A stretch of DNA of 19,847 bases from JAIEPT01 sp038217425. GTDB taxonomy: Bacteria > Planctomycetota > Planctomycetia > Gemmatales > Gemmataceae. The DNA lies in the NCBI GenBank assembly GCA_038217425.1, contig JBBQPM010000125.1, forward strand, positions 1-19,847, in the 5' to 3' direction. A program made the translations under genes and the position numbers. How positions within the stretch are numbered: the stretch's first letter is position 1; every line of letters begins with the position of its first letter. This document shows, piece by piece, positions 1-7,491 of the stretch. The notes beneath the pieces are model-generated. The model worked only from the letters and a program-made list of their open reading frames with translations, made no database searches and was not told where the DNA came from.

Positions 1-2
1 TC

Positions 3-92
3 CGCTTCACGCTGCGCGGTCTGAAATTCCCCGTCGCCGCCGAGCGCGTTCGCGTCCCGCCTCGGCGCAAACAATTCCCAAACCCGAAGTGA
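3..92 (+). CDS. possible C-terminal tail of an unknown gene (5' partial)
   Basis: An open frame enters from the left edge and ends at a TGA at 90-92, giving 29 residues rich in Arg, Pro and Lys (it ends PRRKQFPNPK). Third codon positions are mostly G or C in the first two thirds, as in the real genes of this window. That is the only support. No family is recognisable, and the frame could be chance in GC-rich DNA. Confidence 0.25.
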   Translation, partial: RFTLRGLKFPVAAERVRVPPRRKQFPNPK

Positions 93-141
93 CTCCTTGC
101 AAATTTCAGCCGAGAGCAATCGTCGTGCCGAACAGGATTGA

Positions 142-372
142 GTCAGCCCCGATAATCCCGAGCGGGATCTGGAGGAAAAACGCGGCGATTACGCGGAGGC
201 CCGCATCCCGGAATACTGGATCGTTAACCTCCAGACCGCGACGATCTCCGTACTCCGGCTGCAAGACGACGCCTATACCGACCATGGGATCTTCGCGCGC
301 GGCTCGACGGCAACCTCGGCGCTGCTGCCGGGGTTCCAGATCGACGTCAATGCGGTCTTCGATGCAGATTAG
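142..372 (+). pseudogene. Uma2-family (DUF820) nuclease-like protein, C-terminal fragment
   Basis: This frame reads VSPDNPERDLEEKRGDYAEA followed by RIPEYWIVN and ends ALLPGFQIDVNAVFDAD. These are the classic C-terminal Uma2 (DUF820) signatures: the S-P-x-N...D..EK-R-x-Y motif, then I-P-E-Y-W-I-V with the catalytic-type acidic and lysine residues of a PD-(D/E)XK fold. A TGA at 139-141 closes the frame just upstream. In the +2 frame the preceding bases read VVPNRIE, which fits the usual 'PDLVIEVVSP' strand if one base is missing near 141. The roughly 110 N-terminal residues normal for the family, and any start codon, are absent. It is most likely a relic. Uma2 genes are very numerous and often decayed in planctomycetes and cyanobacteria. 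Confidence 0.75.
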
Positions 373-527
373 ACTCTCGATGGACACGCCAATTCTGCAG
401 CTCGCTCGACGGTCAGTCGCGCCGACGGGCGAGCTTTCTCTAGGCTCTCCCAAATCTCTAGCGCCAGTGCGATTCGCTGCTCGTTCAGGCGATCGATTCC
501 CAGCTCTTTCATCGTGGCCGTTACCAT
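369..527 (-). CDS. addiction-module antitoxin-like protein, C-terminally truncated
   Basis: A 52-residue protein begins MVTATMKELGIDRL and continues with ALALEIWESLE. This is the N-terminal helix pattern of the short 'addiction module protein' antitoxins (TIGR02574 / PF09720-like), which normally run about 70-80 residues. The usual final part, an acidic tail with a P-W-E-E type motif that wraps the toxin, is missing: after AAEL the frame runs into ACPSRV and a stop. The start at 525-527 is supported by GGAG five bases upstream; a longer frame to 620 has no such support. No RelE/ParE-type toxin follows, and the 3' end overlaps the end of the Uma2 fragment on the other strand. I infer an orphaned, probably non-functional antitoxin remnant. 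Confidence 0.6.
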   Translation of the reverse strand: MVTATMKELGIDRLNEQRIALALEIWESLEKARPSARLTVERAAELACPSRV

Positions 528-609
528 ATCGACTCCGTCGTAGAAACTCAGCCCGCCCCTCCGAATAGTACTACGCGAGCAGAGGGAGAATAGAAATGCG
601 AATCGGTAC

Positions 610-1434
610 TCACGTCTCAACCACGAGCACGCCTTCTTCGCTTTCGCTCAAATGGCCGAGGATCGAACGTGTCTGCAGGTCGATGACGCACGAGGTGCCG
701 GCGAAGGTGGTGCCGCGCTCGACGCCCACGCGGTTGGCGAGGACCACCGTCACCGGTTGGCCCAGCACTGGCGTAAGCCGACCGGCCCAGTAGTTCATGA
801 GTTCGAGGCTACGCTCTTCGGGCGATGACAGGTTCAAGACGTCCGAGTTCAGCCAACAGTTGCACAGGATGACCAGGTTCGCCTGGAGTTCCTGCGTGCT
901 CGGCTTCTCACGCGGTTTGAGCGGCGGGCCGTAGAGATGCGAGGCGAACTCGTACCAGTAGGGCGGCGCGATGAAGTCCTTGGGGTTGAGATCCATGCAG
1001 ATACCGAAGCCGCACTTGCCCAGGCCCGGAACGTCCTTGCACGCGAACCGGCCTCCCTCCTTCGCCCACGTTTTGTCCGTGAAATACAGGAAATTCTTGC
1101 GGTGGACGTGAACGACTCGGCCGGCGGGATCGACCAGCATCATGGCGTTGAACGGGCCGGCCGGGTCGCTCTCGGCGAACCCGGCGGCGACGTGGCTTTG
1201 ATATTGTCGGGCGAGCTTTTGGCACAACTCGAGCGTCGTGCCGTGGTCGGCGAACTCCAGGAACGGCGTGATTTCTTCGAGGCCCGTGAAGCAATAGCCG
1301 CTAAGGGCCATCTCGGGCAGCACGATCAAGTCGAATTTCTGAGAACCGGTCTGCTGCAGCAACCGCTCGGCCTGGGCCGCGTTGTCCGCGACCTGGCCGA
1401 ACTGGACGTCCCATTGCACGCAAGCGAAGCGCAT
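610..1434 (-). CDS. carbon-nitrogen hydrolase (nitrilase superfamily), N-terminal-amidase-like
   Basis: A 274-residue single-domain cytoplasmic hydrolase of the size usual for the superfamily. The full Glu-Lys-Cys catalytic triad is visible: Glu41 in LIVLPEMALSGY, Lys113 in HVHRKNFLYF and Cys146 in GFGICMDLNP. These enzymes cleave amide or nitrile C-N bonds through a cysteine thioester. The stretch around the nucleophile (ICMDLNPKDFIAPPYWYEFA) resembles, from memory, the eukaryotic N-terminal asparagine/glutamine amidase Nta1 more than typical bacterial amidases, so a peptide or N-terminal amide substrate is a possibility and not a conclusion. The start ATG at 1432-1434 is chosen because it begins the conserved MRFACVQWDV strand and is preceded by GGGAAG inside the end of the upstream gene. 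The gap to that gene is 5 bases, so translational coupling is likely. It is the last gene of the minus-strand cluster. Confidence 0.85.
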   Translation of the reverse strand: MRFACVQWDVQFGQVADNAAQAERLLQQTGSQKFDLIVLPEMALSGYCFTGLEEITPFLEFADHGTTLELCQKLARQYQSHVAAGFAESDPAGPFNAMMLVDPAGRVVHVHRKNFLYFTDKTWAKEGGRFACKDVPGLGKCGFGICMDLNPKDFIAPPYWYEFASHLYGPPLKPREKPSTQELQANLVILCNCWLNSDVLNLSSPEERSLELMNYWAGRLTPVLGQPVTVVLANRVGVERGTTFAGTSCVIDLQTRSILGHLSESEEGVLVVET

Positions 1435-1439
1435 GAGCG

Positions 1440-2135
1440 TTACTTCCCGAAGTCGTAAACGGTCGGTTTCTCGAACCTTTTTTCGAGGTTCTTGTAACTG
1501 GGGTCGGCGAGGAGACGCTGCAGCGCCGGGGCGTCGTCGAGCACGACGCACATGCCATATTGATAGTCGGTCACCGCGCCGGCGGCGGCATTGGCGCTGG
1601 GTTTGCCGAACCAGAGGTTGCGCACGCCGTCGATCTTGGCCAGTGTTTTGCCCGCGTCATCGAGCGCTTTTTTGGCGGCCTTTTCGTCGCCGCCGTCCTT
1701 GAGTTTGAAGATCACCGAATGCACCAGCGCGGTCTTGGTCGCGGCCGGCGCCTTCTTGAGTTCGGTCTGTAGCTCGGCGATCTTGGCTTCCTGGCTCTTG
1801 AGCTTCTTGTTGAGTTCGAGGATCTTGGCGTCGTCGCCCTTGTCGTCCTTCTTCGCCGAACCGAGCTGTTTTTGCAGCATCTGAATCTTGTTATTCAGGT
1901 CGCGAATCTTGGCGTCGTCGCCCTTATCGTCTTTCTTTTCTCGGCTCAACTGAGCCTGCAATTGCTTGATCTTGGCGTCGCGTTCGCGGACGTCGCCTTG
2001 CAGGTCGTTGATGCGCTTTTGCAGCTGGGCGTCGTTGCCTTTCTTGGCCTGTGCGATCAAGGGGGCGCGGTCGCTCGGGCTGAGGAGGCAGGCGAGGCCA
2101 GCGGTTAGCGCGAAGAGACACAGCGAGAGTTTCAT
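1440..2135 (-). CDS. secreted coiled-coil protein with C-terminal Dabb (stress-responsive A/B barrel) domain
   Basis: A 231-residue protein. Residues 1 to about 29 are a hydrophobic export signal ending near LIAQA. Residues 35-127 are charged heptads predicted to form a coiled coil, with an internal duplication: KKDDKGDDAKI occurs at 67-77 and again at 95-105, exactly 28 residues (four heptads) apart. Residues 136-231 match the Dabb ferredoxin-like dimeric barrel, beginning ALVHSVIFKLKDG with the conserved His and Phe and continuing through the IDGVRNLWFGKP turn. Dabb domains are small alpha+beta barrels found in stress proteins and some cyclases; the Dabb domain here has no assigned reaction. 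The signal plus coiled coil suggests an exported oligomer that displays Dabb dimers. Its stop is 5 bases from the nitrilase start. The 88-base gap upstream of it holds a weak TACGAT at 2178-2183 on the minus strand and no clear terminator, so it may be transcribed with the gene before it or from its own weak promoter. Confidence 0.8.
   Translation of the reverse strand: MKLSLCLFALTAGLACLLSPSDRAPLIAQAKKGNDAQLQKRINDLQGDVRERDAKIKQLQAQLSREKKDDKGDDAKIRDLNNKIQMLQKQLGSAKKDDKGDDAKILELNKKLKSQEAKIAELQTELKKAPAATKTALVHSVIFKLKDGGDEKAAKKALDDAGKTLAKIDGVRNLWFGKPSANAAAGAVTDYQYGMCVVLDDAPALQRLLADPSYKNLEKRFEKPTVYDFGK
1821..1937 (-). repeat. internal 33-bp direct repeat (1821-1853 and 1905-1937) in the coiled-coil gene
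   Basis: The two 33-base units encode the same 11 residues (KKDDKGDDAKI) and differ only at a few positions, mainly third codon positions and one first base. The spacing of 84 bases corresponds to 28 residues, which keeps the heptad phase. This looks like an older in-frame duplication within the coiled coil. Confidence 0.7.
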
Positions 2136-2223
2136 GGCAGCGGATCCTGAAGCGGTTGAAGGATGCGGGATGCACACATCGTAACCGATTCGGGACGTGC
2201 CGCCAGCGAAAAATCGGATTCGC

Positions 2224-4077
2224 TCAATCGTTCTCTGGCATGCGGCGAAGATTGCGCGAGCCAATGCGGGCGAGGAAGCGGATCTTCTGCTGGGGCGTCA
2301 ATTCGCTCGTGTAGCGGTCGCGGGCGGCCTTGATCCAGCGGATCTTCTTGCTCTGGTAGTTCGTGACCACACGAACGAGCACGGGGCCGGCATGCGACAG
2401 GGCGCCGCGAATGTGGGCGTCGAGGTTGTCGTTGTTCAGGATTTCGTGGTAGTGGACACCGAACCCGCGGGCGAGGGCGCCGTAATCCAGTCGAGTGAGG
2501 ATGGTCGCCGTCGTGCGCTGGTAGGCGGGGATCTGCAACTCTTGCATGTAGTGGTAGGCCTGGTCGTCGAGGATGAAGAACTTGACGGGGAGACCTTCGC
2601 GTGAAGCGGTCGAGATCTCCATCGCGGACATGAGGAAGCAACCGTCGCCGGTGACGGTGACGACTTGCCTGCCGGGAAGAACTTTCTGGGCGCCGAGGGC
2701 TGCGGGGATCGACCAGCCCATCGACTGATTGTCGGTTGGGTTGTGGAAGAGCCTCGGGCCGTTCACATGGAACATTTCGCTCGCCCAGTATTGCGACACG
2801 GTGACGTCGATGAAGGCGAGGGCGTCGGGGCAGGTGGTTTGCCGAAGCGTACGGAGGAAGTGGACGGGATCGACGCCGCAGCCGTGAATCACTTCGCTGT
2901 TGATGCGGTCCTCGTCACATTTGCGCAGTCGGATCTGCTCGTGTAGATGGCGATCGGTTGGCCGGGTCAGGTTCCCTTCGCATTCGAGGATGCGGCTGAA
3001 AAAGACGCCGGCGTCGCTGTGGACGCAGTGTGTGGTCCGCATGTTTTTGCCGAGAACGTCGGCGTTGATGTCGACGTGGATGAGGTTCTTGTTTTGCGGG
3101 ATCGAGTAGAAGCCGGTCGAAACTTCGCTGTACTTGACGCCGATGGCGAGCACGAGATCGACGCGTTTGAACGTCTCCTCCGCGGTGCGCGTCGCCTGCG
3201 GACCGTAGCCCCAGCCTACGGCAAGCGGATGATTCTCCGGCATCGCCCCCTTGCCCGACATGCTGGTGGCGACAGGGGCCTGCAGGATCTCCGCGAGGCG
3301 CATCAGCGAACCGGAGTAGTTCATACAGCCCAGGCCGGCGTAGATGCCGATCTTTTGCTTCCGATCGGAAAGGAGGCTGATGGCGGTCTGGATCGCCTGA
3401 TCGTTGGCAGGGACGGTGTCGGGCGCGGAGGGGGGGCTATTGTAGTGATGGGCCTCGATGAAGAAGTTGTACGGTACCACGACGCCGACAGGGCCTGGCT
3501 CGCCGCTGCGGGCGCACTGGAACGCGGCTCGGACGGCATTGGGGATATCGGCGGCATGGGTCACTGTGATGACCCGCTTGGTCACGGGCGCCAGGAGCGC
3601 AGCGTTGTCCAGGCAGTGGACCTGGAAGGCCCGCGCGCGGGGCCCGGCGGCGATGTCGCCCACGATGCAGACGATGGGAATGCTGTCAAGCAGCGCTTCC
3701 CCCAGGCCGGTGAGGGCGTTGGTGAGACCGGGGCCGGGGACGATGGCCAGAACGCCTGGCCTGCCGGTGGCGCGGGCGGCGCCGTCGGCCATCGCGGAGG
3801 CGCTGAACTCGTGCGTCACCAGCAGATACTCGAGATGCTTGGCCTTGAACGTGTCCCAGAGTTCGTTTTCCTGGGCGCCAGGGATGCCGAAGACGACGTC
3901 GGTTCCTTCCTGGATCAGGGTTTCGACGAGCGCCTCGGCTCCGGACATGCGGCCACGGACCCAACCGGGGGGCGCGCGCAAAATGCCCGCGTCAACGGCG
4001 GCGACCGGCCAAACCGCCGCGGCGCCCGCAACGCCCGCCAACTTCAGTGCGTCCCGACGATTCATGTCGATGCTCAT
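2224..4077 (-). CDS. thiamine-diphosphate-dependent enzyme (acetolactate synthase-like) with Tat-type leader
   Basis: A 617-residue protein with the three-domain layout of the acetolactate synthase/pyruvate decarboxylase family. The N-terminal PYR domain has GIPG at 64-67 and the catalytic Glu90 in VTHEFSASAMADGAAR. A central domain covers about residues 225-350. The C-terminal PP domain has GDG at 477-479 and the Mg/ThDP motif. In acetolactate synthases this motif ends in Asn-Asn 24 residues after GDG; here the same position is Asp504-Asp505. The family activates ThDP to decarboxylate or ligate 2-oxo acids; the substrate cannot be told here. The N-terminus (MNRRDALKLAGVAGAAAVWP) is a typical twin-arginine signal, which is unusual for this normally cytoplasmic family. 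The start at 4077 is supported by AAGGA six bases upstream; the inner ATG at 4065 lacks a site. It leads the minus-strand cluster with the Dabb and nitrilase genes. Confidence 0.85.
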   Translation of the reverse strand: MSIDMNRRDALKLAGVAGAAAVWPVAAVDAGILRAPPGWVRGRMSGAEALVETLIQEGTDVVFGIPGAQENELWDTFKAKHLEYLLVTHEFSASAMADGAARATGRPGVLAIVPGPGLTNALTGLGEALLDSIPIVCIVGDIAAGPRARAFQVHCLDNAALLAPVTKRVITVTHAADIPNAVRAAFQCARSGEPGPVGVVVPYNFFIEAHHYNSPPSAPDTVPANDQAIQTAISLLSDRKQKIGIYAGLGCMNYSGSLMRLAEILQAPVATSMSGKGAMPENHPLAVGWGYGPQATRTAEETFKRVDLVLAIGVKYSEVSTGFYSIPQNKNLIHVDINADVLGKNMRTTHCVHSDAGVFFSRILECEGNLTRPTDRHLHEQIRLRKCDEDRINSEVIHGCGVDPVHFLRTLRQTTCPDALAFIDVTVSQYWASEMFHVNGPRLFHNPTDNQSMGWSIPAALGAQKVLPGRQVVTVTGDGCFLMSAMEISTASREGLPVKFFILDDQAYHYMQELQIPAYQRTTATILTRLDYGALARGFGVHYHEILNNDNLDAHIRGALSHAGPVLVRVVTNYQSKKIRWIKAARDRYTSELTPQQKIRFLARIGSRNLRRMPEND

Positions 4078-4083
4078 ACGTCG

Positions 4084-4088
4084 TCCTT
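4084..4088 (-). promoter_or_regulatory. ribosome binding site of the ThDP enzyme gene
   Basis: AAGGA on the minus strand lies 6 bases before the ATG at 4075-4077. It selects this start over the inner ATG at 4063-4065 and the longer open frame that reaches 4122. The chosen start places the twin-arginine pair at residues 7-8. Confidence 0.55.
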
Positions 4089-4298
4089 TTCGTGGCAGCC
4101 ATTCCTTGGGTTCTCTACTCATCGTCGTTCGCCCGCAAGCCGTCCAGTCAATCCGCGCCAGGGCCGGGCCGAATGTGGCGCGCCCTCCGTGTGCTCGGCT
4201 CTGCCTTTACGTTCGCTACAATCGGTACGTCAAACTTTGCGGCCCGGGAAATTTGGCGAAATGGGGGATTGCAGGCGCGGCAGGGCGACGCCCCGGCT

Positions 4299-4304
4299 TA
4301 TAAT
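4299..4304 (+). promoter_or_regulatory. candidate -10 element for the giant-protein operon
   Basis: A perfect TATAAT sits 46 bases before the ATG at 4351. It overlaps an alternative upstream ATG at 4303, so if it is used as a promoter that longer start is excluded from the transcript. No good -35 is present at normal spacing; TTGCAG at 4269-4274 is too far away. The 4078-4350 gap is a divergent intergenic region. It also contains a second weaker TACAAT at 4217-4222 on the plus strand and a TTGACG on the minus strand near 4233-4238 that could serve the opposite gene. None of these is proven. Confidence 0.45.
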
Positions 4305-4350
4305 GAACGTCTGGCTCCGACCCCGGAATCGCTCTTGGGTACGCGTCGTG

Positions 4351-7300
4351 ATGTCATCGTTTTTTCACTCCGTTCTCCTTGCTCTGGCTCTGCTGGGCCC
4401 GGCTGCGCTTACTGCCCAGGAAAAGAAGCCCAAAGCGACGGAAACGACCGCGCATTGCGTGCTCGTGGGTACGTATCAGAATGGGTCGCTGGCACTCTCC
4501 GCAAAGTTCGACTTCGTGACCTACAAAGCTCGCACGCCGATTTACCTGGGACTGAAGGACGCGAACCTCTCGTGGGACGAAAAAGCCCCGCCCCGACTCG
4601 ACGGCGGCTTCGCTGACTTGCACGCCGACGCCGACGGTAGCTTCTATGCGATCGTCGATAAGGCCGGGACGCACAAACTGACGATGGACTTGATCGTGCC
4701 GGTGACCGTCGGCCAGGAGCGGAGCTTCGAGTTCGGCTTGCCGCGTTCGACGAGTACGCAAGTTATCTTGAACCTGCCGGCCGGAGTCAAAAAGATCCGC
4801 TGGAACGATCGCGACGAAAGCGGGCCCGGCGGGCGCTGGGAGATCCGCTGGCTGACTGGGGAGAAGAGCCTGAAGGTCTCCTGGCGCGAACCGGGAGTTG
4901 CAGTCGGGCCGGCGCTTCTGAAGGCCGACGTCGACGTCAAGGTTCATCTCGACAAGAATCAAACCGACATTCAGGCGGTCTTTCATCTCGGACTGCTGCA
5001 GGGTCAGACGAAAGAATGGCTTCTTTGGTTGCCGACGCAAACCCGGCTCAAGTCGACGCTGCCGGCCGACTGGGTCTGGATCGCCCCCGAAGGCAGGCCC
5101 GGGCCTTACGTGATTCGTCACACGAAAGAAGGCGGAGCGGAGTCGCTTATCGTGGCAGTGGAAACGCTGATTCCGCGCACGCCGGCGCAGCCGAAGATCG
5201 CCCTCGGGCCCTTCTTGGTGCAAGGCGCCACGCAGAGCAAGGGACTTATTCACGTCATGGGGCCGGTCGATGGCCTGCAAGGCCTTCGGCCGTTCTTCAA
5301 GCCGATCGGCGAACTCTATCAACAACCGAGCAAGGTCACGGATCCGAAGACCGCGGGTTTCGAAAGCCTGGCCCACTTCTACTTCTCGGGCAATCCGCTG
5401 GCCAAGAAGGGACTCCCCCCGACCAGCATCCTCCTGGAAGTCGAGCTGAAGCCGGAACGTTCGGTCATCGAAACCAGCGTGCAGCACGACCTCAAATTTC
5501 GTCAGGAGGGTTCGGTCCGCTATTGGGATTTGGAGTCGCGATTTCTCGCCAAGACGCCGGCGTTATTGGATGCGATCGACGTGCAGGTGCCGGCGTTCTT
5601 TTTGTGGCACACGCAGGTGGCGTCGGCGTTTCCGCCGCAACTGCCGCTCTGGCTCGCGCTGTATCCATTCGACGTCGTCGTGCCCGAGCAACTCAGCGAC
5701 GACGGCGGGCCGCTTCCCAAGCTCGCGGGCAATCGCCTGTCGCTGCGCATGAAGCGGACGGGGACCGGCGAATGGGAAGGCCGGTTGCAGGCCCGCTATC
5801 CCGCGCCGCCCGGTCGACAGCGCCTGCGCCTCGAATTGCCTCGGCCCGCGGGGGGTTCCGATCGCGGCGCCAAGGTCGCCGTGCAGATGCCCCCCGATCT
5901 CGAACTCCTCATCGCCAACCGCGGGCTCGACGAACCCGTCGGCGATAAACAGACCCTGTCGTTCGAGCAGACGCCCGCCACGCTCGAACTCGCCTGGAGG
6001 CCTTATGTTCCGGAGATGTCGGTGACGTCGAAAGTCATCGTCGACGTCAAGAAAGAGCAAGTCTGGATCACGCAGCACTTCGAAATCGCCCGTCCCACCA
6101 AGGGCCCGAAGTCGGTCCTCACCCTGGGACGCCTCGGCGTCGATTTTCCCAATCAGGCGCGCAATCGCAAACTGCTGCAGGGCGAACTCGGCAAGAACGA
6201 CGATCTCGCCGGCAAGAAGACGCTCTGGATCAAGCCCGTGAGCGATCCCGCCGGGAGCCTGGACTTCGCCGTCAAGTTTGGCATCGCTTTGCCCACGACG
6301 GGCGAACTCGTCACGACTCGGTTGGCGATCCCGCTGGTTTGGCCCCAGGGAGTTACCTGGAAGGAAGCGACCGTATTCATTTACACCGAACCGGGCATGG
6401 CGCCGAGGATCGTGCGGGAAGCCGGGCAGGGGGACGTATGGCTCAAGCGCGCCTCCGTGAAGGACGAACTTTCCCCCGAAAACGTCGTCCCGTCCGCGGT
6501 GCTCGTCGGCGCCGGCCGAGATTTGCCGCTTGTCGTCGAAGTCGAGAAACCCGTCGGCGCCAAGATTCCGCCGCTGCTCTGCGATCGGACGGTGGTGCAG
6601 GTCCACGTCGACGACGAGGGAAATCAAAACTACCGCGTTCGCATCGGCATCCGCAAGATCGCCGCCAATCACGTCGACATCGAGTTGCCGGTGCCGTGGG
6701 CGCAGGCGACGCTCGAAGTCAAAGACGTCGGCAAGATCACCAATTTCAAGATTATCGATGCGAGCCGAAATCTGGCGCAGATCCCGCTCGATCAGGTCGG
6801 CAGTCAAGGAGCGACGCTGGAGATTCGCTATCAAATTCCGGCCGGGACAGTGGAGGGGCGTCTATTTTGGCAGACGACGTTCAAGCCGCCGGAATTTTCG
6901 AAGGAGGTCTTCCTGGGTAAGGTCCGCTGGCTGATTTCGCTTCACGAGGCAAAGACGCCGATTGTGTTCGGTCCGGTGCAGGTCGATTTCCGCTGGGCGC
7001 TGAAGCGTGGTTTACTAGGCCCGGAGCCGCCGAGGATTGACGACTTGGACGGCGATTGGGACCTGGAAGAGGCGCCGTCGTTGGTGTTTTGGCGGACGCA
7101 GATGGAGCCGCAGCGGGTGATTCATTTGGGTTGGCAGCCGTGGATTCTGCTCTGTTCGGGGACGGTGCTGCTCCTGGGTTTGGCGCTCATGCTGCTGTCG
7201 GATGCACGACTTTGGTTCTGGGGACTGATGGCAGCGCTGACGGCGGGACTATGTGCCGCGGCGTGGTCGAGTCCGTACGTGCTGGCGCCCTTCCTGTGGG

Positions 7301-7488
7301 GCAGCCAGGCTGGCCTCGGCGTGCTACTGCTCATCGCCGGCATTCATTGGCTGCTCCAGGAACGCTACCGTCGGCAGCTCGTTTTCCTGCCCGGCTTCTC
7401 GCGCAAGACGCCCGGTTCAACGTTGTCGCGCCCCAAGAAACCGCGCGAGGCGTCGACCGTCGACTCGCCCATGCAGCGCGAGGGGTAG
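4351..7488 (+). CDS. giant secreted/membrane-anchored protein, unknown function (unit 1 of 3)
   Basis: A 1045-residue protein I cannot assign to a named family. Residues 1-22 are a signal peptide (MSSFFHSVLLALALLGPAAL, cleavage after LTA). A long beta-strand-rich ectodomain follows (about 30-920). Its first 150 residues contain a pattern that recurs in the next gene: a YxxG...AxFxF strand near 42-55, then AGTHKLTMDLIVPV and a P-x-x-x-T...LPAG segment. Residues 931-950, 954-972 and 978-1002 form about three transmembrane helices, followed by a short basic tail (RYRRQ, RKTPGS) expected to be cytoplasmic. The ATG at 4351 is chosen because the signal peptide starts there and the TATAAT at 4299 lies just upstream; the same frame is open by chance back to 2947, antisense to the ThDP gene. 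The next gene starts 3 bases after its stop. The topology suggests a surface-exposed scaffold or binding protein, but that is inference. Confidence 0.85.
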   Translation: MSSFFHSVLLALALLGPAALTAQEKKPKATETTAHCVLVGTYQNGSLALSAKFDFVTYKARTPIYLGLKDANLSWDEKAPPRLDGGFADLHADADGSFYAIVDKAGTHKLTMDLIVPVTVGQERSFEFGLPRSTSTQVILNLPAGVKKIRWNDRDESGPGGRWEIRWLTGEKSLKVSWREPGVAVGPALLKADVDVKVHLDKNQTDIQAVFHLGLLQGQTKEWLLWLPTQTRLKSTLPADWVWIAPEGRPGPYVIRHTKEGGAESLIVAVETLIPRTPAQPKIALGPFLVQGATQSKGLIHVMGPVDGLQGLRPFFKPIGELYQQPSKVTDPKTAGFESLAHFYFSGNPLAKKGLPPTSILLEVELKPERSVIETSVQHDLKFRQEGSVRYWDLESRFLAKTPALLDAIDVQVPAFFLWHTQVASAFPPQLPLWLALYPFDVVVPEQLSDDGGPLPKLAGNRLSLRMKRTGTGEWEGRLQARYPAPPGRQRLRLELPRPAGGSDRGAKVAVQMPPDLELLIANRGLDEPVGDKQTLSFEQTPATLELAWRPYVPEMSVTSKVIVDVKKEQVWITQHFEIARPTKGPKSVLTLGRLGVDFPNQARNRKLLQGELGKNDDLAGKKTLWIKPVSDPAGSLDFAVKFGIALPTTGELVTTRLAIPLVWPQGVTWKEATVFIYTEPGMAPRIVREAGQGDVWLKRASVKDELSPENVVPSAVLVGAGRDLPLVVEVEKPVGAKIPPLLCDRTVVQVHVDDEGNQNYRVRIGIRKIAANHVDIELPVPWAQATLEVKDVGKITNFKIIDASRNLAQIPLDQVGSQGATLEIRYQIPAGTVEGRLFWQTTFKPPEFSKEVFLGKVRWLISLHEAKTPIVFGPVQVDFRWALKRGLLGPEPPRIDDLDGDWDLEEAPSLVFWRTQMEPQRVIHLGWQPWILLCSGTVLLLGLALMLLSDARLWFWGLMAALTAGLCAAAWSSPYVLAPFLWGSQAGLGVLLLIAGIHWLLQERYRRQLVFLPGFSRKTPGSTLSRPKKPREASTVDSPMQREG
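7480..7485 (+). promoter_or_regulatory. ribosome binding site overlapping the end of the first giant gene
   Basis: GAGGGG lies in the last codons of the upstream gene, directly before its TAG, and 6 bases before the ATG at 7492. The downstream giant protein is therefore probably translated by ribosomes finishing the first one, which would keep the two in fixed ratio. A second ATG at 7498 is too far from this site to be preferred. Confidence 0.6.
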
Positions 7489-7491
7489 TCC

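Noticed and set aside
2947..4350. The 1045-residue gene's frame is open for a further 468 codons upstream, antisense to the ThDP enzyme gene
   Set aside because: The opposite strand encodes a full conserved enzyme with catalytic motifs. The extension has no recognisable domain, and a clear signal peptide starts at 4351 just after a TATAAT. It is a by-product of GC-rich codon use.
4303..4350. Alternative start ATG at 4303 for the first giant protein
   Set aside because: The ATG overlaps the TATAAT and would put an Arg-rich stretch (MNVWLRPRNRSWVR) before the signal peptide; no ribosome binding site precedes it.
5563..6834. A 423-codon minus-strand open frame opposite the first giant gene
   Set aside because: Its composition (many Asp, Arg, Gly, Leu in no domain pattern) is typical of an antisense shadow, and the plus frame is continuous across it.
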